A DNA stretch of 64,000 nt from Hydra vulgaris. Taxonomy: Eukaryota > Cnidaria > Hydrozoa > Anthoathecata > Hydridae. This document shows, in pieces, positions 15,993 through 27,876 of this stretch. The stretch lies in NCBI RefSeq assembly GCF_038396675.1, contig NC_088932.1:28475501-28539500 (forward strand). Direction: 5' to 3'. A program made the translations under genes and the position numbers. Positions within the stretch are counted from its first letter, which is position 1, and each line of letters begins with the position of its first letter. Under the pieces are notes generated by a model. That model saw only the letters and a list, made by a program, of their open reading frames with translations, was not told the origin of the DNA and did not search any database.

Positions 15993-17821
15993 TTTTTTTT
16001 TTTTTTTTTTTTTTCTATTTATTTCGTCATTTTACACATTTTACAATGTTATCTATAAATTTAAACAAATATATATAATTACAAGCTGACTGGGGCAAGT
16101 AGAAGTCAAAATGACTTATCATCAAGCCCCTTTGTGAAATACAAAAAAAAAATACAATTAAATTTTGCATTTTCCAATATTACATAAAAGAGTGAAATTA
16201 ATAAGTTAAAAAAAAAAATTGGTTAGAAATTTTAAAAGGTTAAAGAAGAACTTAAAGTTAAAAAAAGAACTTAAAGTTAAAAAAAGAAGAAATTTAAGAT
16301 AAAGTTAAAATATAAAATAACAAATAAAAAATTACAAATCTGTACATATTCGTATACATATTAAAGACAATAAACAACAAAAAAAAAATTTAATTCGCTT
16401 CACATGCATATACATATTCAATACAATATTAAAATTAAATAAAGTACATAAAAAATTAAAGATACAAAACTATTTCGATTTTTTTTCAAAAAAATGAGAG
16501 AATGTACGTAATGTTTAAATTTAGTAAGTGTTTTTTTATAGTTCTTTTAAATGTAGCAATAGATTTTATTTTTTTCATATTTTCGTCAAGAACCGAATTC
16601 CACAAGCGTGGTCCCCGGCATATAGTCGAGAAGTCAGATTTTTTGAGTGATGTTAGTGGGATGTAGTAATTACTCATTGAATGTCTTGTTTCATATTTAT
16701 GATTAATTCGAGTGAAACTTTTAAAAAAATATTTTGGAATCATTTCATTTTGAAGTTTAAACATAAATAACAAGTTATGGTATATATTTAGTTTGTATAC
16801 ATTTAGAGCATTTATTTCCTTGAGTAACGGCTCGGCACTTTCGTATCTACATGCGCCCAAAACTAATCTACTTGCTTGCTTTTGTTTTGTATAAATAATT
16901 TTTAGGAAAGATAAATGATTGTTTGCCCAGGCAATATTACAATAGTTAATATGACTATGTATAAATGAAAGGTATAAATTTTTTAAACATAAATTATTTA
17001 AAAGATGTTTTGTCTTGTACATAATCCCCAGGGTCTTTGAAACTTTGTTCTCGACTAGCTTTATTTGGCTTTTCCAATTTAAATTCTCATCGAAAATTAT
17101 TCCTAGTATTTTCATTGAAAAAACTCTTTTTATTTTAATATTGTTAATTGTTAGTTCAGGTAATTTGAGTGGAAGGTTCTCGGATTTAGATGACTTAGCA
17201 AACAAAATATATTTCGTTTTTTCAATATTTAATGAAAGTTTATTTGCTTCAAACCACTCATTAAGATATATTAATTCTGTGTTTACAATATAAAAAATAT
17301 TTTTTAAATTTGAGTCAGAAAAGAAAACATTTGTGTCATCAGCAAAAATAATATAATTAAGTATTTTTGAAGACAAATAAATATCATTAATATAAATTAA
17401 AAACAGCAGGGATCCAAGTATTGATCCTTGGGGAACTCCGCAATTTATTGATTCAAATGGGGAACATGTTAAGTCATATGGTACTCCTTGTTTACGATTT
17501 TGTAAATAACATTGCAGCCACTTTAAATTGGAGTGAACTACTCCATAATTGTGTAGTTTATAAATTAGAATCTTGTGGTTGACAGTATCAAATGCTTTTG
17601 ATAGATCTAGAAAAATTCCGAGTGTGTAACTGTCGTTATCAAAACCATTTAAAATTTGGTTGGCAAGATCAATTACTGCATGTTCCGTGGAATGGTTGTT
17701 GCGAAATCCAAACTGTTTATGATAAAGAATGTTGTTTTTTTCAAGATAATTGTACAGTCTGTTGTGCATAATACGCTCTAGTATTTTGGAAAAACAAGAA
17801 AGTATGGAAATTGGTCTCTAT
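15993..17821 (-). mobile_element. 5'-truncated LINE with poly-A tail
   Basis: The poly-A tail appears as a T-run at 15993-16014. The 3' UTR contains a stem-loop at about 16091-16129 (GGGGC...GCCCC on the plus strand) conserved in the copy at 19622. The 5' end stops inside the RT at the RPIS box (about 17821), typical of truncated target-primed insertion. It lies between two unrelated RT fragments. No clear target duplication was found. Confidence 0.85.
16486..17769 (-). CDS. LINE reverse transcriptase, C-terminal two thirds (open)
   Basis: 427 codons without a stop; the open frame extends upstream to about 17821, so the Met at 17769 is only an internal codon (RIMHNRLYNY). RT blocks in order: GFRNNHSTEHA (about residue 21), FLDLSKAFDTVNHKIL (53), GVPQGSILGSLLFLIYIND (112), YIIFADDTNVFF with catalytic FADD (139), LNIEKTKYILF (180), then the thumb and a C-terminal GPRLWNSV block (about 390). 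It acts by reverse transcribing its own RNA at a nicked target. This copy lacks the endonuclease and is dead on arrival, but the lack of stops shows it is young. Non-LTR clade is CR1/L2/jockey-like by motif style. Confidence 0.85.
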   Translation of the reverse strand: MHNRLYNYLEKNNILYHKQFGFRNNHSTEHAVIDLANQILNGFDNDSYTLGIFLDLSKAFDTVNHKILIYKLHNYGVVHSNLKWLQCYLQNRKQGVPYDLTCSPFESINCGVPQGSILGSLLFLIYINDIYLSSKILNYIIFADDTNVFFSDSNLKNIFYIVNTELIYLNEWFEANKLSLNIEKTKYILFAKSSKSENLPLKLPELTINNIKIKRVFSMKILGIIFDENLNWKSQIKLVENKVSKTLGIMYKTKHLLNNLCLKNLYLSFIHSHINYCNIAWANNHLSFLKIIYTKQKQASRLVLGACRYESAEPLLKEINALNVYKLNIYHNLLFMFKLQNEMIPKYFFKSFTRINHKYETRHSMSNYYIPLTSLKKSDFSTICRGPRLWNSVLDENMKKIKSIATFKRTIKKHLLNLNITYILSFF

Positions 17822-18165
17822 TAATACCATCTAAATTTTGTACCGAAGATTCTTTCACCTTTGTTAAAGAAGTAAAAGAAGCAAACCTATTTAACAGTTT
17901 TCTTGTACCACAATATATATCACACTTGATATCACAAGCTTATTCACAAACATTCCATTACAAGAAACAACAGATACTGCTGTCAATGTAAAAAACAATA
18001 TAAATCGTAAAATCAAATAAAATATTTTTAAAAAACTCTTTCTTTTAGCAACAGCACAAACGCATTTTCATTTTAAAAGACAGGTTTATGACCAAATTAA
18101 TGACGTTGTGATGGGTTCTCCAGTAGCACCTGTACCAGTTTTCATTACTTCACTATAATGAGTAT
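17822..18165 (+). mobile_element. Penelope-like reverse transcriptase fragment
   Basis: Translation in shifting frames gives SFVKEVKEANLF, then DVSSLFTNIPLQETTD-like sense, KIK, LLATAQTHFHFKRQVYDQI and DVVMGSPVAPV. The LFTNIPL box and the MGSPLAP-type box with the preceding YDQxDGVAMG are hallmarks of Penelope-like RTs. It ends after FITSL with stops. Decayed. Confidence 0.7.
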
Positions 18166-18859
18166 TATTATTAATAAAGTTTTATAAAGTTTTTTATCTC
18201 AGATTTCTCTAACTCAACAGAAACTAGAAGAGTTAATATCGATGAAAAAAATAGTAAAATATTTTTTTCATCGATATTAACACTTTTTGTAGAAAATAAA
18301 AGTAATAAATTTTCGAAGCTTAACTTGTTATTTTAAAGTTTATGTGTAATATAAATACTGATCTTTACTTTATATTTTTTTCGTAGAGTTATACTGTAAA
18401 ATAGTTTAATAAATAAACTAATTCTTTATGCTGATAGAACTTTAAAAGTTACTGTTTACTAAAGCTATGGATAAAAATTAAAAAATTCATGCTTTTTTAA
18501 AGATGAAAAAAATTTCATTAAACTTGAAACAGCAACTGATTTTTATAGTTTTAAACGATACTATTATACTGGAAACAATTTTCAAAATAATAAAATAAAG
18601 TATTACGAATATTTTTTATTATTTTGTTTTAAATAGAATAAATATTTTTTTTTGGTTTTGTCCACCTAGTGCACCTGGTGCTTATTTGAGATTTGGAATG
18701 ACTGGTGATCGTCTTAATAGCAATTCTATCTCTTGAATCTGTACTTACCATAGATATGAACTTTAATCATATTTTAAATACGTTTGCAAAACAAAACTCA
18801 CGTAGAAAATTTTTTTTAATGTTAAATGATTAATTTAACTTAATATATGTTTGCATTAA
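18166..18859. other. AT-rich non-coding stretch with one hairpin
   Basis: No gene is supported. It holds the perfect hairpin at 18232-18281. Confidence 0.6.
18232..18281. repeat. perfect 22-bp hairpin, 6-nt loop
   Basis: Arms 18232-18253 (starting GTTAATATCGATG) and 18260-18281 are exact reverse complements, with loop GTAAAA. Confidence 0.95.
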
Positions 18860-19570
18860 GGTGGTACCCCTAGAAAAAAGTTATTTTCTTTTATAGTGAC
18901 AGCGAACCGTTTTAATATCAATTTTTCAATACTAGAAATAAGTACGAATTTAAAAAGTATAATTTTATAACAAAATAGGCATTTTTTAAAGCTGAGTCAG
19001 CATTTTTTTACAGTTTTATGAGCAAAATTAAGAAAAACCTGGGACACAATATTTTTAAAACAACTTATGCAGATAATATGAAATTAAGTACAATGATATA
19101 TTACATATATATAGAGGGAATAAGCGAAAAAAAAATCTATAGACAGGCTTAAAACTCATAATGGCAGCCAACGTAAAAAAATACACTTTTGAAACCCTCT
19201 ATCCAAATACAAAATTGAAATAAGAGAAATCAAATAATGAGTCATTAATTTCTTTCCGCTCAGTTTTTAGGTATATAATGTTCCAAAAAAAGTTCAAGTC
19301 ATTAAGTTTAATATTTATGAAAATATGAGATTTGAAAAACTTAAAGTTGCATGAAAATCATATTTCGCAGAAAATGCTATTTAAAACTTAAACACAAAGA
19401 AAAACAAAACACACTTTTGATCTAAAATCCAAATTTTTCATCTTTATAATTCAAAAGACCCTTCAAATAATATATCATTGGAAAGAGTATAAAACGCCAT
19501 TTAAAAAGTATATATATACTCAATTTTGATTTTTTTTTTTTTCTTCATGTTTTTTTCTAGGAGAACCACT
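18860..19570. mobile_element. 711-bp TTAA-flanked non-autonomous transposon (Kolobok-like)
   Basis: TTAA flanks both ends (18856-18859 and 19571-19574). The left end GGTGGTACCCCTAGAAAAAA pairs with the reverse complement of the right end (AGTGGTTCTCCTAGAAAAAA). No coding capacity. The internal sequence is not obviously related to the other two TTAA elements. Confidence 0.8.
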
Positions 19571-19621
19571 TTAAAAATGTTTTTTTTTATAATCACCCCA
19601 AATCAAAGTTGACAGTCATTC

Positions 19622-20107
19622 TTTTTTTTTTTTATTATTTATTTCGTCATTTACAAATGTTTTACAATATACTTGTTTTACAAGTTTCATCAATAAAATT
19701 TAAATAAAAATTAAAAACGACCGGAGCAAGTAGAAGGCAGATGTCTTGTCATCACGCCCCTAAAGTATTTTTACAAGTTTCTCATTAAATAACTTTACAA
19801 ATACTTATAACATAAAACAAGTTAATACATAATTACAATAAGATTCGATAGATTGTAACAACAAAATAAATAGATATAGTAAGAAACATTACAAGATTTT
19901 TTTTCTTTTTAACTTAAAAATACAAAAATATGTTTGTGTCTGTTATTTCAAGCAAATACTGTTTTACTTTATTTTCAAAACAATTTACTGTTATATTTTT
20001 CATATTTTCATCAAGAACTATGTTCCACAAACGAGGTCCTCTTTATGAAATTGAGTAATCGAATGTTTTATGAGTTGACTTAGGTAAGTTAAAGTTATGG
20101 ATAAAAC
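19622..20107 (-). mobile_element. LINE copy, 3' part (split by hAT)
   Basis: It starts with a T-run (poly-A of the minus strand) and the same 3' UTR and stem-loop as the LINE at 15993 (GGAGCAAGTAGAAGGC...GCCCC near 19725-19765). It then runs through the C-terminal RT region (AGAACTATGTTCCACAAACGAGG). It breaks off at the hAT left end, 20108, and resumes near 23465. Confidence 0.8.
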
Positions 20108-23100
20108 CAGAGCCGTGGCTAGGCTCCCCCACACACCCCATCTGGGGGGGGGGGCAGCATTTTTAGGGGCCATTTTTGTAATTTGAAATTATTTTTTTTC
20201 GTATTTTTTATAATAAGAATATTTGAATATATATATAGATACTGTTACTATTAATAAAAAAAACATGGCCTTTTAAACACGATATTACCAAAATTAAGCA
20301 AGCGTGAAAAAAGCAATAACATTTTAAAATTTGAAAATTTTGAAAAATTTTTTATGTAGAAAAAAAATGTTTAACTCCCGAGGTCCGAATTTTATGAAAA
20401 ACGCGAGCTTTATAAAAATCTGTCAAACCGTTAAAGAGAAACCATTAAGTAGCAGCCAATCATGCGAAGAAATATATTTCTCTAATTCGCATATTTTATT
20501 AGGTGCGAATATATTATTATTTGTATTTAAATTACATATTTCTATATTTATTTATTTATAAATTATAAAACGTTTTTTATTTTTGGCGATTCACAATTTA
20601 TCTTGGTAATAATTTATTTTATTACTATGCTATATGTTATTACTTTTGCTTTAATACTATGAAATAAAAAGTCTATTATTTGTTTCAATTAAATCATACT
20701 CATTGGTTTTAAAGAAAAAAAATGTATAGCATTGGAAAACTGTTATGCTGTGCATTTGTTTATTTTAAAGTTCAAATGATTATAAGGCCATTATCATTGA
20801 ACTGATTTTTTTGTTATTATTATTATTACTATTATTATTGTTATTATTATTATTATGCGTTGTTAGTTTTTTATATATATATAAAAAAAAAAACAATGAA
20901 GGTTTCCAAAAATTTATAATTATATTTCGATAGTATATCACGATATAATTATTGGTATGAAAAAAGTGAAAAGTGGTGTCACTAAGAGAAGAGAAAAAGC
21001 TGCAGCCAGGGAGGAAATCGTAAATCACCCCAAGCTAACACATTTTTTTAAAACCATTAGTTCAGACTAGAAGTGTTTCGATACCAACAGAAACTACAAA
21101 TAATTCTGATTGTCATTATTTGAATACTAGAGTAGAGTCAGATAGGTTGATATGCAAGTCTACGTCAAATGGCATAACATTTCCGCCTATTTTTCTCAGT
21201 GATGATCCTTCTGAGTGGCCAGATAATGTTTCTGACGCACAGAGGTGTGACATTGTTAAACGTGGTTTCAAAAAGATCGAAATTGATTTTCCATACAATT
21301 TAGAAAGAAGACGATTTTCACTGAATTATTATAACCCCAAGATGAAGAATGGAGAAATCTTTGAACGCACATGGCTCATATATTCTTTGAACAGCAATAA
21401 AGTGTTTTGTTTTTGTTGCAAACTTTTTGGGATAACTTCTTCACCATTCCGGCAAGGAATGAACACTTGGGAAGGCTTGTCAAAAAAACATAAAGAACAC
21501 GTAACATGCAGTGCACATTTCAAGTGCTTTGAACCTTGGATGACTTTACGAAAAGGTTAACTGATATTTTCTTTAATTTATTGCTTTGTTACTTTTTTTT
21601 CTTAATTGATTTCTTTTTCCTCAATTTTGGTAATGCAGGCATTGCATATCAAGCTACCATAAACGAGAAACAACAAAAGTTGCTTCATAAAGAGCGGATA
21701 TTTTGGAGGGCTGTGTTAGAAAGGATACTAGACATTACCTTATTTCTTTCTGCAAGAAATCTTGCATTCCGTGGTTCAGATTCAGCCATTGGTTCAAAGA
21801 GCAATGGAAACTTTCTTGGGGTGTTTGAATTACTGGCTAAGTATGATACCGTTCTCAATGAGCTTATGCAAAGAATTCAGGATAAAGAAACCAAGGAGCA
21901 CTACTTGAGCAATGAGACACAGAACGAGTTGATTAGACTTTTAGCCAGGGAGATTGAATCCAAAAACCTTTCTAAGGTAAAAAAGGCAAAATGCTATTCT
22001 ATTATTTTAGATTGTACGCCAGACGTTTCGCACAAAGAACAAATGAGCATTATTCTGCGATCAGTAACATGTACTCCTGGAGTAGGTATCAAAATTTCCA
22101 TAAATTATTTTTGGATATCTCACAGTAAATGATGCCACTGGAAAAGGGTTTTTCAATGCATTTTTAAATCAGGCAAAAAATTGGGATCTAAATATTTTAG
22201 ACTGTCGAGGTCAATCTTACGATAATGGTGCTAATATGAAAGAAAAAGTAAAAGGTGTTTAAGCAAGGTTTCTGAAAATGAATCCTAAGGCCTTATATGT
22301 TCCATGAGCTAACCATTCACTCAATCTTGTTATTGTTGATGGTGTACTGTCGTCCATCAGTGCAATTTCTTTTTTTGGTGTTCTGTCAAGGTTATACACG
22401 CTCTTTTCATCGTCTCCTCCTCGATGGGAAATTTTAAAATCATGCGTGGCAATTTCAGTCAAGCCACAATCAGATACCAGATGGGAAAGTAGAATAAACT
22501 GTGTTAAATCACTTCGCTTCTATTTAAAAGAAATCTTAGAGGCAATTGAAAAATTGGAAGAACATACCTTAGAAAAAAGAGATGGGGCAACAGCCACAGA
22601 AGTACGATCGCTGACAGAATATATTAGAACATGGCCTTTCTTATTATCAATCATTATTTGGTATGACGTTTTATTTCAAATTAACAAATCAAGTAAGCTG
22701 CTTCAGTCTTCTGCAACCTCTCTCGACATATTAGCTAGTGAAATAAATGCAACAAAAGCGTTTCTTTATGAGTATCGCGAAAATGGATTTTCTGACGCAC
22801 GTGTTAAGGCATCAGAAATCGCAGAAGTATTGGGTATTGAAAAGGTTTTTTCGATGGTGCGTTCACGAAAAAAAAAATCGATTTATTCATACGAGTGTGC
22901 TGATCACACTTGGCAACCTGAACATCAGTATAAAGCAGATTTCTTTTTGCTACTAATTGATATGTCAATTGCATCAGTAAAAGAGCGTTTTGAATAGATC
23001 AGCATTGTCACAAAGCTTAATGACTTTCTTTACCGATCTGAGAGTCTTATAAAAGCTTGTAATGAAGATTCTCTGTCTGCTTATTGCAAAAATTTGCAAA

Positions 23101-23464
23101 TAAAGCTTGCTGATATAGATTCTGAGGATTTAGAATCGGAGTTAAAACGTTTTGTCATAGTTATAAAGGAGGAAAAAAATGCTCTCCTAAAATCTGCATA
23201 TGACTTCCTAAACTATATCTACAAAGAAGAGCTGCAAGAAACTTATCCCAATCTAGTTATTGCGTTACGAATTATTCTTACTTTACCAGTTACTGTTGCA
23301 AGTGCAGAACTTACGTACTTCTATTATTGCGTAATGCATTTACAGTAGTTAAAGAAACTCTTCACTAGTAACTCTATATCAATTTAACAATTATAAAATA
23401 TATCTAATTGAATTTAAGCGTTAATTTGATTGCATTTAGTCTTATGAACGGCGACGTTAAAATA
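20108..23464 (+). mobile_element. hAT-type transposon inserted in a LINE
   Basis: The left terminus is CAGAGCCGTGGCTAGG followed by a G/C homopolymer-rich subterminal region. A related terminus (CAGAGCCGTACCGAG) marks the hAT 3' end at 30566. It splits the minus-strand LINE, whose two halves lie at 19622-20107 and 23465-24735. No matching right terminal repeat was found near 23464, so the right end is lost or very diverged and the right border is approximate. Confidence 0.75.
20957..23348 (+). pseudogene. hAT transposase (TTF zinc finger, ZMYM1-like), broken
   Basis: Start MKKVKSGVTKRREKAAA at 20957. After a frameshift near 21070 comes a TTF-type zinc-finger region at 21120-21555 (DPSEWPDN, then RTWLIYSLNSNKVFCFCCKLF, then GLSKKHKEHVTCSAH). 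An apparent 83-bp intron (GT at 21556, AG at 21637-21638) joins in frame to IAYQATINEKQQ. A DUF4371-like core follows: NLAFRGSD, SNGNFLGVFELLAKYD, YSIILDCTPDVSHKEQM; then NDATGKGFFNAF, LDCRGQSYDNGANM and the C-terminal LTLPVTVASAE of the hAT dimerisation domain. Three in-frame stops (near 22260, 22305 and 22995) and a degenerate end after VASAE make it inactive. The known role of the family is DDE-type cut-and-paste transposition. Confidence 0.85.
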
Positions 23465-24735
23465 TGTCAGGTACCCAGCTGTTTTGAAGTAATGAGTGAT
23501 TAAGTATTTATGATTTAATTATTTAAACATGAATAAACAGTTTTGGAACAGGTTTAACTCATAGACATTAGGAGCTTTAATTTCCCGGAGTAACAGCTTG
23601 GAGTATTTATGCACATTACATATAATTCTACTGGTTGATTTTGTTTAATATATATTTTTCATTGCTAAAGGGCAAGTACTTGCCCAAGCAATATTACAAT
23701 AACTTATGTAGCCATGGATAAAAGAGTAATAAAAATCTGTTAAACAATTTTTACAAAGTAGGTGTTTTGTTTTATGCATAATGCCAATAGTTTAAAAAAA
23801 TTTGTTTTCAATCAGTGTAATATGATTTTTCCAATTAAGATGTTTATCAAATATTATTTCTAAAATTTCAAGTGATGCAGCTCTGTTTACTATATTGTTA
23901 TTTATAGTTAGCTGAGAAAGTTGCAGAGACAAGTCATCGAATTTAGATTGGTGATGAAATAAATATACTTAGTTTTACTGATATTCAAAGAGAGCTTGCT
24001 TGATTTGAACCAGTCATTAAGGTTTTCCAGCTCACGATTTACTGTAAAGAAAATTGTTTTTATATTGGAATGGATATAAAAAAGATAAGTGTCACCAGCA
24101 AAAAGAAAAAAATTAAGCATGTTTGAGGATAGGTAAACATCATTTACATAAAGCAGAAATAGTCAGGTCCAAGAATAGAGCCTTGAGGAACTCCACAGCT
24201 TATTGTTTCTAACTTTGAATATGTTGAATCATAAGGTAACATTGCTGCCATTTTAAGTTGCTATTTATTATTTCATATGTTTCTAGTTTGTGTAAGAGGA
24301 TTTCATGATCAACAGTGTCAAAAGCTTTTGATAAGTCAATGAACAAGCCGAGATAGTTTTATAGTTTTATTTAGCAAACCCATCCAGAATTTGACTGGCT
24401 AAATCAGTTATTGCATGATGAGTTTAATACCCTTTTCGGAAACCAAAGTGTTTGCTGAATAAGACATCGTGTTTTTTAAGGTCATTATATAGTTTGTTAT
24501 ATAGTTTGTTAGAAAGAATAGATTTAGATCTAATAATATAAAATCGTCGCCATTTTTGTATACAGGGACTACTCTTGCTGTTTTTAATTGAAAAGAAAAA
24601 ATACCAGTTTTTATTGAAATATTGAAGATAAAAAAAGAGGTAATTTAATAACAACAAAAACAGCTTTTAGAACATTAACATTAATATCGTCAAACACAGC
24701 GTTTTTATAAAATAATATAGATTATTTAATGAAGA
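23465..24735 (-). mobile_element. LINE copy, 5' part (split by hAT)
   Basis: Continuation of the LINE at 19622. On the minus strand: an FADD-related box degraded to LFAGDTYLFY at 24064-24120 (23908-24120), LNISKTKYIYF, a GVPQGSILGP-like region near 24190, and KHFGFRKGY near 24430-24450. It carries several stops and runs out near 24735. Confidence 0.75.
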
Positions 24736-26060
24736 GATATTTATTTTTTGTTTTTTTCTTTCAATATTATTTTTTTATTAATAAAAATTTGGTGTACCTC
24801 TTTTAAATATAATATTTATTAAAAAAGGGCTCCAAAATTATAAATACGTCTCTGATCTGTAGCTCATACTATGGAATTGTTACCTTAACATTATGGCTAA
24901 GCAACCATACTTCAGTTTTTATGCTTAGAGGAATATCTACGAGATAAAAAATAAACTGTAACATAGTATTATATGAAAGTTCTGTTTATAAAGACGCAAA
25001 TAACCAGTTAATGTGGAGATCTTTTAAAATAAGCTGTACTAAAAATTATAACTTTCCCAGTTTAAATAAACATCCATATTGTTTCATTGATTTTTTAGCA
25101 AATGTGCTACATTTATCGAAGAATACAAGAACATCTCTCTTATGTAACAAACCTTTCATAATTACAGCTAGAATTCCAAAAAAAAAATAGTTCTATTGCT
25201 AGTTATAGATTCAAAATTTCTGCACAAGCTTGTTGAAATTCTAAATATGGACTTGAAGTTTACAAACTTCGCATCTTGATGAAATTTCGACAAAATAAAA
25301 GTATAAAGAGTTTTATGGATTAAGTTATGGATTATAATTTATTGCAAATAAAAAAAGATGATTCTATCCCAGTAGGCACACGTCGTCTGTGTCTTGTCCA
25401 CTGTGATACTCACAATTGCTTGATTTTACTGAATTATTGATAAATAGTCTTCAATTATGACGATTAATTGAAAATTAGTGTGATGTCATTTCCATCTTAT
25501 TGAAAATTAAGGTGAAAAACTTATTCCATCTGGTGTTATTTTTTTTACAACTAAATATTGCAAATTAAGTTTCTCCTTAAAAAAAAATAGTTTAAATGAA
25601 ATTGCGATTTACCCAGAGTTACTTAAAAAATATTTTAAACTGGTACGTTCACAAAACAAATAGTTACTACAGTTTTTCAATACAAAAAAGACTTGAAACT
25701 TATTTGTGTTGCCAAACTCTTATGAAAATTGTCAAAGTGCAGTTACGATACCATAGTATGATAACGATCAATTGTTATTGTGTTTTCTTGATTTAATAGT
25801 AAGATGCACAATAAACAACAAAAAGAGCACATTGTTTTACTTGAAGATTTGGATAAAACGTCAAGTTTAACCTTGAGTAAAATTGTTTTTTTATGCAGGA
25901 TATATACAACTTCTAGAGTTAAAAAAATTAAAAAAAGTTTCCTAATTTGTTTTGAATCCCAATATTTTTAAAAATACAGTAAATGCTGGTTACGCAATGT
26001 TTTTTACATACAAGCAGCCCAATGTGGGAAGTTTATTTGTTGCTAATAAAACAAAATTTG
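24736..26060. other. AT-rich non-coding stretch
   Basis: No gene, element border or RNA gene could be supported. The 66-residue frame at 25596-25796 has no recognisable motif and biased AT-rich composition. Confidence 0.55.
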
Positions 26061-26097
26061 CAATTTTATTTACAAATGGAATTTGTAAATAAAATTG
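26061..26097. repeat. perfect 17-bp hairpin, 3-nt loop
   Basis: Arms 26061-26077 (CAATTTTATTTACAAAT) and 26081-26097 are exact reverse complements with loop GGA. Confidence 0.95.
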
Positions 26098-26179
26098 TTT
26101 TATAATGGAGTTTAGATCATTTTAGTCATAACTTTTTTCTTAAAGAATTGTAACTCTATACTTTAAGAGAAAGTTATTT

Positions 26180-26359
26180 GACGAACAAATTAAAACTGAT
26201 GAACAAATTAAAACTGATGAACAAATTAAAACTGATGAACAAATTAAAACTGATGAACAAATTAAAACTGATAAACAAATTAAAACTGATGAACAAATTA
26301 AAACTGATGAACAAATTAAAACTGATGAACAAATTAAAACTGATGAACAAATTAAAAAA
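26180..26359. repeat. 18-bp minisatellite, 10 units
   Basis: Ten head-to-tail units of GATGAACAAATTAAAACT with few substitutions (one GATAAA unit, altered first and last units). Because 18 is a multiple of three, two forward frames (DEQIKT and NKLKLM repeats) and two reverse frames stay open, which explains the frames at 26178-26363 and 26140-26478. The DEQIKT frame continues open to a stop at 26467, but no family is recognisable. Confidence 0.95.
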
Positions 26360-27099
26360 TTAGCTTTTATCATAATCCTCATTAATTTTAATCGAAGCTT
26401 CGAAAACAGGTTTAAAAAATTCACACCTGAAATAAATAAAAATATTTTGAACTTGGCAGCAAGATTATGACAATGCATATTAAATGCATTGGCTTTGAAA
26501 GTTTAGATTCATGAAACTAATTTATAAAAAAACTTTTGTCAGGTCTAAACTTTTGTAGAGTTACTTTTAAATTACAAGTAATTTTTAGCGTCTTTTTTAA
26601 TAGAACTTATTTATTTGCCAAACTAATTTTTGTTAATAAATAATTTTATTAAAAAACTGCAAAAAAAAACAAAAAACAACAACATAAATATTTAAATTTT
26701 CAAAACAAATTTTTATTTAAAATATTGCTATACAATTGTTTTTACTTAAACTCATTTAAGTCACACTTCAAAAAATGCAAAAACATGGTCTATGTCCGCT
26801 TTCTGAGTATATAGAGTAATAATAAATAAAAGCATGCGTAAATTAAATTGATAAAAAATAATAATAATGGTTAAAAAAAGCACACAGGCAAGTACTGAGG
26901 AGTTTCCTATTTTAATAGTTCTTTTTTACTAATCTAGTACTAAAAGTTTCTTAAAGGTTTCTAAAGAGTTTCTTTAGAGTTATAAATAGGGCTTCTAGCA
27001 CCAGTTTCTTATTTATATTGACTTAAAAATAAATACATAGTTACTAGTTATGAATTAATTTTTAACGGTGGGTAAAATGGCTATTTAATATTCTTTCCG
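26360..27099. other. non-coding stretch
   Basis: Apart from the open tail of the minisatellite frame to 26469, nothing is recognisable. Confidence 0.55.
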
Positions 27100-27695
27100 T
27101 TCATATAATTAGCAATCAGTCTGGATATACGCAACAAAACGAAAAAATCCAATAACAAAATTAGTTGGAAGGACAGTGTCAGCGTTGTTACAAAATAATA
27201 AAATGCTCAGGAAATTCTACAACTACCTTAGAAAATCACTTAAAAAGTCACGACTTTGTTTAGATAAGGCAACAGAATCAATCATACCAACAGATAAGAG
27301 AGCAAGTGAGAAGAGACAAAAAGCTGTTGGCGACTTCTTTGCGCAAAAGAAGCTTCAAAATATTGTTTCTGATTGGCTACGGATGGCATTTCAGTTCGAG
27401 CTATAACCAGAAATAAATACATTCGCCAGTCAATAGCTCGAGATGCTAACGAAAGTGATGTAATGCAACTTTTGCGCAAAGAATTTGATGAAAAGCAAAA
27501 AAAAAGTTTGACACCATAAAATTAAAAGTACCCAATAAAATGAAGTTTAGCATGACTGTCAATGAGGTTACAACTTTAAGAGGACGAAGATATTTTGGAG
27601 TTAATATTTATGATAAAACTAACAATATCACGTATAAAACAGGATTAATTCAAATTTTGGGTTCATGCAGTGCGTTTGATTTTTTTTTTTTTTTT

Positions 27696-27876
27696 CAGGT
27701 TATCTAGGTGCTACCAGAACTCCTTTCGGTCTTATCACGGAGCACCACGGAAGAGCATTTAACTAAAAGTTCACGCCTCCTTCCTTACCAATGTCGCTTA
27801 TTGGGCTAGAGCCGGTGTCGAACTTCGGACCTCGGGTTCTGAGTAAGAACTCTATCCACTGCGCCACGGATGCTCT
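27696..27876 (-). mobile_element. tRNA-derived SINE, copy 3
   Basis: Minus-strand reading: box A-like TGGCGCAGTGGATAGAG, box B-like GGTTC-GACACC region, body shared with copy 1 (ATAAGCGACATTGGTAAGGA), 3' end GGTAGCACCTAGATAACC and a 15-A tail (T-run at 27681-27695). The long tail and closeness to copy 1 suggest a younger insertion. It lies in the reading frame of a hAT remnant. Confidence 0.88.

Noticed and set aside
16486..17769. Host gene (telomerase-like RT)
   Set aside because: Motif order, 3' stem-loop, poly-A tail and the second copy at 19622-24735 show a LINE.
26140..26478. Cys/Ser/Val repeat protein on the minus strand
   Set aside because: It is the reverse reading of the 18-bp minisatellite; several other frames of it are equally open.
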